Assembly: GCF_001592945.1 (NCBI RefSeq)
Contig: NZ_LRPB01000049.1
Location: 186,001 to 250,000 of the forward strand
DNA: 64,000 nt
Reading direction: 5' to 3'
Origin: Roseivirga seohaensis
GTDB taxonomy: Bacteria; Bacteroidota; Bacteroidia; Cytophagales; Cyclobacteriaceae
Position numbers and translations under genes: made by a program. A model generated the notes under the pieces. The model was given only the letters and a program-made list of their open reading frames with translations, searched no databases and was not told where the DNA came from. Shown here piece after piece: positions 36,313-45,280 of this stretch (the first letter of the stretch is position 1; each line of letters begins with the position of its first letter).

Positions 36313-37650
36313 ATGGCATCAACTAAGCTTGTTCTCTGGAAATATAGACAAAAGAAAGATGGCACTTGTTCTCTGGCAATTCGTATAACCAAAGACAGAA
36401 AGACTCAGTACATCCATACTGGATACTTCATTCATGAGAAAGACTGGAACCCAGAACTTTCCAATGTCCGAAAGTCATACCCTAACTCGGCTCGTCTGAA
36501 CAACCTGCTCTTAAAGAGATTAAGTGAAGTGAATGACAGCATGCTTGAATCCGAGACACTAAACAAGGATGTTTCAAGCCGGGAGGTTAAGAAAAAAATT
36601 AAGAAGAAAAGTCGAACGAATTCATTCTTCAAATTTGCTGCAGATCGGATCGAAGGTAAGTTTCTAAGTGGTGTTTTCTCGGTTGCCAAATCTGAAAGAT
36701 CATTGCTTTGTAATATTGAAGAGTTTACAAATCTCAAAAAATCTCAATCTCTAGAGACAGCAAAAGCGGAAATCCTTCAGCGCAAACGAGAAAGAATATC
36801 TAAAGGCCGACAGCCAGGCTATTCATTCCTGGAAGAAGTCAAACTCATAGGCAAGAAACAGAACTTGTTTTTTGAAGACATTAATGAGGCATTTCTCAAC
36901 CAATTTAAAATTTTCTGTGCTTCTCATTTGGGAATGAAAACCCGCTCCATCACCAATCACCTTATGTTCATCAGAACTTTGTTCAATGATGCCATATCGG
37001 AAGGCATTGTTGAGGCCAAATATTATCCATTTGCTGGAGACAAGGAAAAAATACGTTTAGGAACAAGTCAGAAGATTGGGCTTACCAAAGAAGAGGTAAG
37101 AAGAATTGAGGCTTTGAACTTAGAACCAGAAACGCAGATATGGCATACTAGAAACGTATGGTTGTTTGCATATTATTTTGCAGGTATTCGAGTCTCAGAC
37201 GTTGTAAAACTCAAGTGGTCTGATATTAAAAGTGGGCGCTTATACTATGTAATGGATAAGAATGAAAAGCCGGTTTCCTTAAAAGTACCAGACAAAGCGA
37301 AGGCCATTCTCGAATGCTACAAGGATAGAAAGAATAAGAAGACAATATTTGTATTCCCTCACATGGATAAGGCAAATTTGAAAGACGAATTTGACGTTTT
37401 TGTTAAAGTCAGAAACGCAACTTCCCTACTCAACGATTACCTAAAACAAATTGCTTCAATGTGCGACATAGATAAAAATCTATCCAACCATATTGCTCGA
37501 CACACTTTCGGGAATATAGCAGGTGACAATGTACATCCTCTTATGCTGCAAAAACTCTACCGCCATACGGAGTTGAAGACTACCATAGGTTACCAGGCAA
37601 ACTTCATCACCAAACCTGCAGACGATGCTCTAGAGAGTGTTATTGGATAA
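36313..37650 (+). CDS. int: Tyrosine recombinase (Bacteroidota-type integrase)
   Basis: A 445-residue site-specific integrase. The N-terminal arm-binding domain (LWKYRQKKDGTCSLAIRI, then YFIHEKDWNP) is followed by a SAM-like core-binding domain (about 175-240) and a catalytic domain with R293 (GIRVSDVVKLKW), H393-x-x-R396 (HIARHTF), H418 and nucleophile Y427 (HTELKTTIGYQ). All catalytic residues are present. The gene starts 170 bases from the truncated tRNA-Met half, the usual place for the integrase of a tRNA-targeting island. It should insert the element to its right. Confidence 0.93.
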   Translation: MASTKLVLWKYRQKKDGTCSLAIRITKDRKTQYIHTGYFIHEKDWNPELSNVRKSYPNSARLNNLLLKRLSEVNDSMLESETLNKDVSSREVKKKIKKKSRTNSFFKFAADRIEGKFLSGVFSVAKSERSLLCNIEEFTNLKKSQSLETAKAEILQRKRERISKGRQPGYSFLEEVKLIGKKQNLFFEDINEAFLNQFKIFCASHLGMKTRSITNHLMFIRTLFNDAISEGIVEAKYYPFAGDKEKIRLGTSQKIGLTKEEVRRIEALNLEPETQIWHTRNVWLFAYYFAGIRVSDVVKLKWSDIKSGRLYYVMDKNEKPVSLKVPDKAKAILECYKDRKNKKTIFVFPHMDKANLKDEFDVFVKVRNATSLLNDYLKQIASMCDIDKNLSNHIARHTFGNIAGDNVHPLMLQKLYRHTELKTTIGYQANFITKPADDALESVIG

Positions 37651-37741
37651 ATTGGAGCATGGTTGAAGTGATAATTTCATGTATAGCTTGTAAAATATAT
37701 CTCTATTCTTGAGCTTTAATATCATCATTACACAATAGAAC

Positions 37742-38008
37742 ATGCAGGTTATTTGCCTAGAAGAGCAAGCATTTTACGAATTGATTGAGCAAGTTGTGGA
37801 GCGACTAAGTGAAAAACTTAATGTTCCAACTGATCGATGGATAGATGGTGAAGAAGCGATGAGCTTACTCAAAATCAAGTCTACTACCCTCCAGACATAT
37901 AGAGATGAGGGGAAAATCAGATACTCCCAGCCATCCAAGAAAGTCATTCTCTATGATCGACTATCTATTGAAGAATTTATCGAGAATAACGCCAAAGAAA
38001 CGTTTTGA
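37742..38008 (+). CDS. Excisionase-like helix-turn-helix protein
   Basis: An 88-residue protein. A helical front (EEQAFYELIEQVVERLSEKL) leads to a winged helix-turn-helix of the MerR/excisionase type: WIDGEEAMSLLKIKSTTLQTYRDEGKIRYSQPSKKVILYDRLSIEEFIE. This is the classic form of Xis-like proteins next to Bacteroidota integrases. It lies 91 bases after the integrase and overlaps the following gene. Likely role: directionality factor or transcription regulator of the element. Confidence 0.8.
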   Translation: MQVICLEEQAFYELIEQVVERLSEKLNVPTDRWIDGEEAMSLLKIKSTTLQTYRDEGKIRYSQPSKKVILYDRLSIEEFIENNAKETF

Positions 38009-38271
38009 AAAAGGAAGCCCCAAATAAAGTATCAGAACTCTACAAGAAGGCTTATAACCATGCCGACATGATCTGCAACTATATGCCTCATTTACTCGAT
38101 GGAATGCACACTCCAAAAGAAGGCTCTTCTGAATATACACGCGGTTGGAACGACAGAGTCAGGGAGTACGAAAAGGAAAGAAGCCTGCTGAGAGATATGC
38201 CAATCCCTCCCAAAAAGGAGATTACCAAAAGCCCAAATAAAAACCTGGATATTGACCCGGATCTCCACTAA
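38005..38271 (+). CDS. Hypothetical protein
   Basis: An 88-residue hydrophilic protein. It starts at a TTG that overlaps the stop of the excisionase-like gene (TTGA). It contains YKKAYNHADMICNYMPHLLDGMHTPKEG and a proline- and lysine-rich tail. No family is recognised. Tight spacing (14 bases) to the coupling ATPase suggests it belongs to the mobilization unit of the element. Confidence 0.6.
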   Translation: MKKEAPNKVSELYKKAYNHADMICNYMPHLLDGMHTPKEGSSEYTRGWNDRVREYEKERSLLRDMPIPPKKEITKSPNKNLDIDPDLH

Positions 38272-38285
38272 ACACCCCCAACCTA

Positions 38286-39848
38286 ATGAGTCTATTCCGC
38301 AGAGAGAGCAAGATCAATTCCGCACCTGGTGAAAACCGTATAGAGGCCCTACTCGACCAAGAACTTATAAAAATGCCCGGTACAAACACCAAAATATCCT
38401 GGGGTGATTGTGTAGAGGGGATTTTGATAATGGGATCGACTGGTTCCGGGAAGTCGAGTGGCCCTGGAAAACATATTGCCATGGCCATGCTAAGGCAAGG
38501 GTTTGGATTTTGTATTCTATGCGCGAAAAATGATGAACGAAAGCGCTGGGAGGAATACGCCCAAAAAGCTGGCCGAACTGATGATTTGGTCATCATGAAC
38601 AAAAGCACAGGTCTAAAGTTCAATTTGCTCGAATATGAGATGAATAGAGAAGGCGAAGGAGCTGGTGATGTCCTAAACATCGTCAATGCCCTGATGAACC
38701 TGAATGAGCAAAATAAGGTGCATTTATCGGCTGCTAGTGGAAGTGAGGATCGTTTTTGGGACAACGCACTCAGGCGATTGATAGCCAGAATTGCTTCATT
38801 TCTTAAGCTTGGCGGTGAAACTCTGAGCATTCTTAAAATGCGTATCATTCTATCAGAGTCTTTTAATTCTGAAGATGTAAAACTTTATAATCATTTAGTA
38901 AACATTTCCCTCACCAAAGAAAAGATTGAAGCCACAGAAAGAAAGGAAGCCATTGACCAACTCGAAGCATGGAGAAAAAGGAGTTTGTTTTTGAGGCTCT
39001 TTGAAAAAATCAAAACAACCAACTTCGATACAGAAGAACAGCAATCCGAAGCACATATGGTTATTGATTTCTGGATTAAGGAGTTTGCCAACTTATCTGA
39101 ACGCCCACGCAGTATAGTACTGGAATCCCTAATGGGTGTAATAGAGCCATTTCTAAATCCAGGCATTTTAAAGAGTCAATTCTCGGAAGGCGTCAGCGAA
39201 GAACTTGTTCCTTCAAATATTATCAAGAACAAAAAAATCGTGATCATCGATTTCCCGATCAAGGAATTTGGCATATCGGCCATATATGCATCAACGCTTT
39301 ATAAGACAGCCTTTCAAGCTGCTCTTGAGCGAAGGGATATCACAACAGAAGATGACTTAAAGCCCATATCACTCTGGATAGACGAGTATCAGAATTTCTG
39401 CAATCCTACCAACGACACCCTATTCCAACTTACAGCAAGAAGTTCATGGGTATCTTCGATATTCATAACTCAGAATTTGAACAACATTTATTTTGTAATG
39501 GGTGACAAACAACCCGAGGCACGCACAAAAAGCCTTTTGGGAAATCTCAACTTAAAAATATTTGCTTCAAACTCTGATTCAGATACTAATCAATGGGCTT
39601 CTGATATGATTGGACAACATCTCTCAGTGCTCGAAAATTTAACAGTGAGTCCGGAAGGCAAAAAGACCAAAGCCTTTAATCAACAGCTCATGCCAAGGAT
39701 ACTTCCTGATCACTTTACAACTCTAAGAACTGGAGGGCTAGCAAATAAGCTGAAAGTAGATGCTGTGGTTTTCAAACCCGGGAAAAGTTGGATTTACGAT
39801 GATAAGGTGCAGAACTATGGCATTGTTGAGTTTGATCAAAGTGACTGA
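38286..39848 (+). CDS. VirD4/TraD-like coupling ATPase without membrane anchor
   Basis: A 520-residue ATPase. Walker A is GSTGSGKSS at about 50-58, close to the N-terminus. The Walker B region is PISLWIDEYQNF near 362-373, and SSIFITQNLNNIYF follows, as in VirD4 proteins. The usual N-terminal transmembrane segments of coupling proteins are absent. It may use another protein as anchor or act as a soluble translocase. Together with the MobF relaxase at 45281 it makes up the mobilization machinery of this element. No channel genes are present, so it would use a helper system (inference). Confidence 0.82.
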   Translation: MSLFRRESKINSAPGENRIEALLDQELIKMPGTNTKISWGDCVEGILIMGSTGSGKSSGPGKHIAMAMLRQGFGFCILCAKNDERKRWEEYAQKAGRTDDLVIMNKSTGLKFNLLEYEMNREGEGAGDVLNIVNALMNLNEQNKVHLSAASGSEDRFWDNALRRLIARIASFLKLGGETLSILKMRIILSESFNSEDVKLYNHLVNISLTKEKIEATERKEAIDQLEAWRKRSLFLRLFEKIKTTNFDTEEQQSEAHMVIDFWIKEFANLSERPRSIVLESLMGVIEPFLNPGILKSQFSEGVSEELVPSNIIKNKKIVIIDFPIKEFGISAIYASTLYKTAFQAALERRDITTEDDLKPISLWIDEYQNFCNPTNDTLFQLTARSSWVSSIFITQNLNNIYFVMGDKQPEARTKSLLGNLNLKIFASNSDSDTNQWASDMIGQHLSVLENLTVSPEGKKTKAFNQQLMPRILPDHFTTLRTGGLANKLKVDAVVFKPGKSWIYDDKVQNYGIVEFDQSD

Positions 39849-39904
39849 TTTGGGACAAATTACAGGTCAAAACACTAAATCAAGACGAAGTCACAGGTTT
39901 TTCC

Positions 39905-39912
39905 TATCTTTG
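39905..39912 (+). promoter_or_regulatory. Bacteroidota -7 box
   Basis: TATCTTTG matches TAnnTTTG exactly. A T-rich stretch precedes it. It likely drives the gene starting at 39982, with a leader of about 65 bases. Confidence 0.55.
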
Positions 39913-39981
39913 CAGTCGCTTTCTGCGATGGCACTTGACTTGTTCTGGAAACTGTGATTTTTTAAACTTTAGTGAGGTAGC

Positions 39982-40293
39982 ATGGAAAAAATAGAGAATA
40001 AATTCAATTCGGAAACACATTCATATCAAGACGACCTCTTCTATCAAGAAGGGATTATGGAGTATATTGAAGACCTGTGCTGGAAGAATGAGCCAAAAAC
40101 ATGTCCATCTGAGTTCAGTAAAAAAATAGAAGATATTCTAACCAAATTCCCTTATCAACAAACCCATCTGGATAAAGCCTTGGAGTATGAAATTAATCAT
40201 GGTAAAGGCTCCTATAGAAGCTATGTGGAAAAAGGCTTAGAATCATTGGATTTCCATTCCCTAGCCGATGAACTATTCGGCCCCGAACGTTAA
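39982..40293 (+). CDS. Acidic hypothetical protein
   Basis: A 103-residue acidic protein, mostly helical: MEYIEDLCWKNEPKTCPSEF, KALEYEINHGKGSYRSY and LADELFGPER at the end. No motif is recognised. Its stop overlaps the stop of the convergent sigma-like gene by 4 bases. The preceding gap contains a clear TAnnTTTG promoter box. Confidence 0.6.
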   Translation: MEKIENKFNSETHSYQDDLFYQEGIMEYIEDLCWKNEPKTCPSEFSKKIEDILTKFPYQQTHLDKALEYEINHGKGSYRSYVEKGLESLDFHSLADELFGPER

Positions 40294-40991
40294 TGTGGGT
40301 ATTTTGACCAAATCGTAAAGAACTCAATCAACTTTTCTTTTTCAATTTTCAACTCTATAGAAACGGCTGAAAAATCGATTTTCTCATTCATATATTCAGC
40401 CCAATCGAACAATTGAACGGCAGCCAAAAATGGCCTAGCAGCATTTTTGGCTTTGTTGATGCATTCCCCGACATTGCGTATAGTCGTATTCAAAACATCT
40501 GCAATTTCCTTATAGCTCTGGCCTTTCAATCTCAGCATCAAAACAGTATATCTCTTTTCAGTTAGCACATCCTTCAGGCCAGGATGCAGATATAGAGGGG
40601 AATTGATCCCCTCCTCATTTGAAGAAGCTAAATAATATTGCTTCCTCAGTGGGGTAAATCTCAAATCCCTTCTTTTCAGTTTCCTTGCACCATACCTAAC
40701 CCCATTAAACAAATACCCCTTCACTCTATCTTCATTACTTTTTGATGCATCATCATGAGGTGCCGAAAGAGGGATAGCTTCAACCAATAATATCTCTGAA
40801 AGCTTTAAAACAGCATCCATGTATAAATCATTACCATCTTGAGTATCATACCCATACCTAAAAGCAATATTCATCAGTAGCGCTCTGAATTTCTTATCCG
40901 AGGGCTTTTTCATACGCATAATATCTTTGAGGATCTCAATCTGGCGATCGAGATCTCCTTGGCTTCCGTATGGCTTTGAATCGATGGACAT
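40290..40991 (-). CDS. Sigma-70-like / HTH regulatory protein
   Basis: About 233 residues from the ATG at 40991; a TTG at 41036 would add 15 residues but is a weaker start. The central region resembles sigma region 2 in charge pattern (GYLFNGVRYGARKLKRRDLRF). A clear region-4-type helix-turn-helix follows: LTEKRYTVLMLRLKGQSYKEIADVLNTTIRNVGECINKAKNAA. It may be a divergent ECF-like sigma factor or a sigma-like regulator of the element. It is transcribed divergently from the HTH/hydrolase-like gene at 41111, with 119 bases between them. Confidence 0.7.
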   Translation of the reverse strand: MSIDSKPYGSQGDLDRQIEILKDIMRMKKPSDKKFRALLMNIAFRYGYDTQDGNDLYMDAVLKLSEILLVEAIPLSAPHDDASKSNEDRVKGYLFNGVRYGARKLKRRDLRFTPLRKQYYLASSNEEGINSPLYLHPGLKDVLTEKRYTVLMLRLKGQSYKEIADVLNTTIRNVGECINKAKNAARPFLAAVQLFDWAEYMNEKIDFSAVSIELKIEKEKLIEFFTIWSKYPH

Positions 40992-41110
40992 AATGAAATA
41001 TCTAAAAGTAACTATTTTGTTCTTAATAACAAACAAAATGTTTTTTATGTGAATATTTCTTTCACTTAAAACAAATTATGACCACATTCTGAAATTTAGT
41101 AACTTCCATT

Positions 41111-42394
41111 ATGGAACCAGACATGAATTTGACAGAGTACATAAATTGCTTAGAATTGGAATTGAGCAAAGCATACCCTAGAAAAAAGCAAGCGGATATC
41201 GCAACTTCTCTAGGTTTTGGGCTTACTACATACCACAAGATTTTTGGCAAAAAGCAGGTTTCCTCAAGTACACTTGATGACATTGCCAAAAAAATATCCT
41301 TTGTTACTTATGAACAATTTATAGCTCGAAGACCCCTCCTTTTAGCCTTTGAAGAACATCTTCTTGATGAAAGTAATTCTTGGAAATCTTACTGTTTCAA
41401 TAAGCGCAGAAGAATGTATGAATCAAACTGGACCTTTAAAAAAAGGAAAAGGAGGTGTGATGAAAAGAATGAAAACTGCGAGGAATATATTGAAGTAACT
41501 AGAGAGACAATTGATTACCATTATAAGGGAGAGATGGTTATTAATCCTGATCTTACTATCTCCATTTCCATTCGAACCAACCCTGATTTCCGCGTAAACT
41601 ATTTCACCAAACTGCCTGAAGTCAAGCACTCCGATTTTTTCGACAATTTGAATTTCCTAATTCTTGAAGCGTCCGCGGTTAGAAGGAAAGAAACCTTTAC
41701 CACAATGGAACTGCTTGTGCGATCCGATAAAGCGATAAAACCTAGGGTTATAGAATATGAGAATATCCATCCAATAAGCAATGAAAAAGGCATTCCACAA
41801 AACCAATCCTATTTGGCCTTTAACTATTTGACGAGGAATGTATCAAAATCCAGAAGGAACATAGATAACTACGACATCAATATTCAAAACGAATTGGGTG
41901 GTTTTTTAAATTACACTCATCAAATTTTTATATCCTGTCCAATTGGTTTCATCACCAAACGTGAACAGTTTGATCAACTAAAATTCACAATTGATCAAAT
42001 CATCGAAGTGCTTATTTCCAACTTTAGATTTACTCGTGATAACATCTTTTGCGAAATCGCCAAGTATAAAACCTTTGATGACATTCGCGTAGATGATCGA
42101 TTTGTTTTCTTCGAAACAAGGAAATTCATAAAAGCAACACATTTCATATCTGTTCTTCCAGAAGCCTTACTCAATCATAATTCTGGGGCTTACATGGAAA
42201 TCTATTTTAGAATACTGAAGAAAATGCCTGCCATTGTATTCGTTGAGAATAGAAAAATCCTACCGTCATTGTTGCAAGGGTTACTTGACAACCCAGATAG
42301 GCCAATAAATTTTGCCGTTAAAGATATCGAACTGAAAGAAATCCCATCATATATGAAATCGGCAACACAATACTTGTTCTCATTTTCTCTTTAG
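41111..42394 (+). CDS. HTH protein fused to a nucleoside-deoxyribosyltransferase/TIR-like domain
   Basis: A 427-residue protein. Residues about 15-55 form an XRE-like helix-turn-helix (KKQADIATSLGFGLTTYHKIFG). The middle is charged with a beta-rich part. The last 150 residues have the nucleotide-hydrolase layout: a first strand IFISCPIGF (about 270-278), DDRFVFFETRKFIKATHFI, and SGAYMEIYF with candidate catalytic E363, then PAIVFVENR. The SGxxxE signature and strand order resemble nucleoside 2-deoxyribosyltransferase, SLOG and TIR-like folds. An enzyme acting on NAD or a nucleotide is plausible but unproven. First gene of a three-gene cassette. Confidence 0.6.
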   Translation: MEPDMNLTEYINCLELELSKAYPRKKQADIATSLGFGLTTYHKIFGKKQVSSSTLDDIAKKISFVTYEQFIARRPLLLAFEEHLLDESNSWKSYCFNKRRRMYESNWTFKKRKRRCDEKNENCEEYIEVTRETIDYHYKGEMVINPDLTISISIRTNPDFRVNYFTKLPEVKHSDFFDNLNFLILEASAVRRKETFTTMELLVRSDKAIKPRVIEYENIHPISNEKGIPQNQSYLAFNYLTRNVSKSRRNIDNYDINIQNELGGFLNYTHQIFISCPIGFITKREQFDQLKFTIDQIIEVLISNFRFTRDNIFCEIAKYKTFDDIRVDDRFVFFETRKFIKATHFISVLPEALLNHNSGAYMEIYFRILKKMPAIVFVENRKILPSLLQGLLDNPDRPINFAVKDIELKEIPSYMKSATQYLFSFSL

Positions 42395-42492
42395 TAAAAA
42401 GTTTAGTTGACCAACTAATAAAATAGTCACATCTGGATATAGTAGTGAATGCCGACCAGGAGGTCGGTGCTTCAATTCTAAATACTATATCT

Positions 42493-44424
42493 ATGAAAAC
42501 GCTGAAATCATTCCTCAAGAACATTCTCGGCTTTCTGGGCCAGTTCTTCTCTGCAAGAGAAAGAGCCATCAAGAAAGAGTACAGATTAATGCTCCTGAAA
42601 TTCAAGGAGACTTCCGAAAAGGCCTTTGAATCAGGCCTTAGGGGTATTCACGACACCATTGAATTTCAAGAGATTGTCAAGAGTGTCGCCAACGCAACAA
42701 AGAAGAAACTGGAAAGCTTCTTCCCTAAGATCACCATTTTCAATGCAAGACTTGATGAAATCGTTAAAGAGCAGCAGGTCAGTTTGGATGAAATGAGAGA
42801 GCAGGAGAAAAGAAGAATTATGCCGACTGTTTATGCAAGCATTTTTAAGGTTCTCGCTAGCATAATTCCAGCCCAAGATCGACTGAACGTAGTCAGGACT
42901 AAAATCACTCTCCTGAGAGCGAAAGCACGAGTTTCTAATGGAGCTCTTAGAAGAATGATTGTAGATACGCCAAAAGCAATTTTTGTTTCACTAGTCATTA
43001 TAAACATTCTGGAGGTAATTTTTTCGACTGCAACATTCGAATCAATGGGCTACTGGCAGATTACCGGAGCATTGATTGCCTTTGGCCTATCTTTAATGTT
43101 GGGATATTCAGCCTTGATGACTGCAAAGTCCTATCATGAGTTTGAGACAAGAAAGGCTATCGCATGGTTGAGCATTGGCAGCTTCATAGTTTCAATTCTC
43201 AACATTGCCCGTATTCGTGAAGGGTTAGATATTTTCCCAGGACTAATCCTTATTGCACTGTTTGCTACGAGTATCATGCTCATGTTAGCCTACCTCAAGA
43301 ACAAAGAGCATTTTGACATTGTAGATGAACTCCTTAAAACCGAACGAGAAGAAGCACAACTTGAAACATTCATATTTGGGCAAAAAAACTTGGTTATACA
43401 GCTTCACTTAGAAGGAGTGGCTCAAATTGAAGAAGCCGTCCAAGGCCGTGTAACTCAAAACAAACAAGACTATTCGACTTATTACCTGGCCTTAGAAGCA
43501 GAGCAGGCTAGATTGGATACGGCTTTAGATTTTGTTGATACCTTAAAAGACAGTGCCTTAGCCTATGTTGCCCAACTCCATTCAGAAGGACTGTCCTCCA
43601 CCACATTTCGTGATGATATGTTCAATGACTCTGAGCCAGCGAGCGAGGCCAAGAATTTTTGGCGAAATGCCGCAATGACATTGATCACGATTATCGCTTT
43701 TTCGTCACTATCAAGTTGTAGCATAATCTCAGATGATAATAATAATAATAATAATAATAATGATGATGATCACATCTCAATTTTTATCAACACCGATGAG
43801 ACCGAATCAATTCCTGAGGGGCAGACAACCGCAAAAAGCGTTTACGATTTTATCGTTAACGAGAAACTTAACCTTGATGAGGAACCAATAATCAGCTCTC
43901 GTGTGGATGTTCACCTAAGCCACATCAGTGATAGCTCATTGCCTACAATAGTAACCGTATCCTTGAGCAAAGGCAGTCATCGTTTATTAACCAACGGACC
44001 GAGCCGAAAAAAGGAAATAGAATCGTTCAAGTTGAAATTGATGGAAGCCATTGAACAAAACTTCGAGGCTAAACCCACCAAAAGCAGAACCATCATCTAC
44101 AGGAACATTTTGAACCAGTTTGAAATGCTCAGGCAAGTTAAAGGTCATAAATCCATGATCCTTATCACGGATTTCATGGAGGAAGGTAGTATCACCTTTA
44201 CGGCTTATGAGGAAGCTCCTCAACGACTGAGAAATGAAGCTGAGAAAATCAGGGAATTGTTTGAAAAGCAAAGCAGTCCATTAGGAGACTTAACAGGTAT
44301 AGATATTTACATGGTCTATACAACTCATGGGAACGGTGAGGATCTGTTATACTATTCTCGCATGTTCTTTTATGACTGGTTCAAGGATGCAGGAGCTAGT
44401 ACCTCATTAAGGCCAAACTTTTGA
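42493..44424 (+). CDS. Membrane protein with a vWA-like C-terminal domain and asparagine tract
   Basis: 643 residues from the ATG at 42493 (a GTG at 42445 is an alternative). Residues 1-150 are basic and coiled; about four transmembrane helices follow (residues about 160-275), then a long coil. Near residue 405 a second hydrophobic stretch (TLITIIAFSSLSSC) looks like a lipoprotein signal and is followed by eight asparagines coded by an AAT repeat. The C-terminal 200 residues (ISIFINTDET, then KSMILITDFMEEG, then IDIYMVYTTHG) alternate strands and helices like a von Willebrand A domain. I do not recognise the full protein. Confidence 0.6.
   Translation: MKTLKSFLKNILGFLGQFFSARERAIKKEYRLMLLKFKETSEKAFESGLRGIHDTIEFQEIVKSVANATKKKLESFFPKITIFNARLDEIVKEQQVSLDEMREQEKRRIMPTVYASIFKVLASIIPAQDRLNVVRTKITLLRAKARVSNGALRRMIVDTPKAIFVSLVIINILEVIFSTATFESMGYWQITGALIAFGLSLMLGYSALMTAKSYHEFETRKAIAWLSIGSFIVSILNIARIREGLDIFPGLILIALFATSIMLMLAYLKNKEHFDIVDELLKTEREEAQLETFIFGQKNLVIQLHLEGVAQIEEAVQGRVTQNKQDYSTYYLALEAEQARLDTALDFVDTLKDSALAYVAQLHSEGLSSTTFRDDMFNDSEPASEAKNFWRNAAMTLITIIAFSSLSSCSIISDDNNNNNNNNDDDHISIFINTDETESIPEGQTTAKSVYDFIVNEKLNLDEEPIISSRVDVHLSHISDSSLPTIVTVSLSKGSHRLLTNGPSRKKEIESFKLKLMEAIEQNFEAKPTKSRTIIYRNILNQFEMLRQVKGHKSMILITDFMEEGSITFTAYEEAPQRLRNEAEKIRELFEKQSSPLGDLTGIDIYMVYTTHGNGEDLLYYSRMFFYDWFKDAGASTSLRPNF
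43738..43761 (+). repeat. (AAT)8 trinucleotide microsatellite within a gene
   Basis: Eight AAT units flanked by GAT units encode a run of asparagine between aspartates. Length changes of whole units would keep the frame and alter the linker length. Confidence 0.95.
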
Positions 44425-44427
44425 GAG

Positions 44428-45141
44428 ATGAGAACCGAACAAACTCATTTCGAAGATAAATCTCGTGGCAGGTGTTATGGAGACAAGGCACTTTACATGG
44501 GATTTAAGCAGTCTAGCCTGATCAGGGATTTGTGTATTGGGAAGAGAGAAGCACCTTATCAGGTTGCTTCTCTCTGGATCAACTTTAACAGAGCCATATT
44601 CACTTATAGTGGTTACATTGTCACCAGGTTCAACTTTGGTTCACAGAAATTTGGCCTCATTTTCTTTTGCTTCATTCTACTCATGCAGTTATGTATTGGA
44701 AGTGGAGCCATCCCGATCATTCTGAAACCACTTGTTCCATATAGCTTTGCCCTGCTGCCCATCTGGTATGACCATAGTGAGCTTTTTGACATTTTCATTG
44801 GACGTACAAGGTCGTATGCATTGCTGTCTTATTCGGCACTCACCTTGCTCTTCGGAGCCATCCATTTGGTGAGGCTGTGGTTTGTAAAGGACATTGACTT
44901 GAACAGCTCTGGAGAAAGCTTTCTATACATAACACTTGAAAAGACCAAACTTAAGGTGAGTGAGTCCTCTGTAGCCTACATAGAGGCCCTACTCTTTCTT
45001 GTCATTGGTGTGCTTAGTTGGAGATATTGGAATGATCCCTATTTCGGCTTTTTTATGATCATGGTGGGCATTTGCTCTTGGTCATCAGAATTCGACAAAA
45101 ATTCGGATATCGATCACCAAAAGTCGATTTCATCTATATGA
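44428..45141 (+). CDS. Integral membrane protein of unknown function
   Basis: A 237-residue protein with four or five hydrophobic segments: about 70-90, 92-108, 128-150, 185-197 and 203-215. The N-terminal part is cytosolic and charged, and the end is acidic (EFDKNSDIDHQKS). It starts 4 bases after the stop of the vWA-like gene, so they form one operon. No family is recognised. A membrane partner for the upstream vWA-like protein is the simplest reading. Confidence 0.6.
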   Translation: MRTEQTHFEDKSRGRCYGDKALYMGFKQSSLIRDLCIGKREAPYQVASLWINFNRAIFTYSGYIVTRFNFGSQKFGLIFFCFILLMQLCIGSGAIPIILKPLVPYSFALLPIWYDHSELFDIFIGRTRSYALLSYSALTLLFGAIHLVRLWFVKDIDLNSSGESFLYITLEKTKLKVSESSVAYIEALLFLVIGVLSWRYWNDPYFGFFMIMVGICSWSSEFDKNSDIDHQKSISSI

Positions 45142-45280
45142 ATAAAATTATGTGAATAGGATTTTATTCTTGAATCATAACGCAGTTTCAGATAAAGCTA
45201 CTAGTTGAAAATACGATAAAAGTGTCTCAAATGACTTCGGTTTTATCACCTGAATTCCAACTAAAATTTAAAGACCACCC

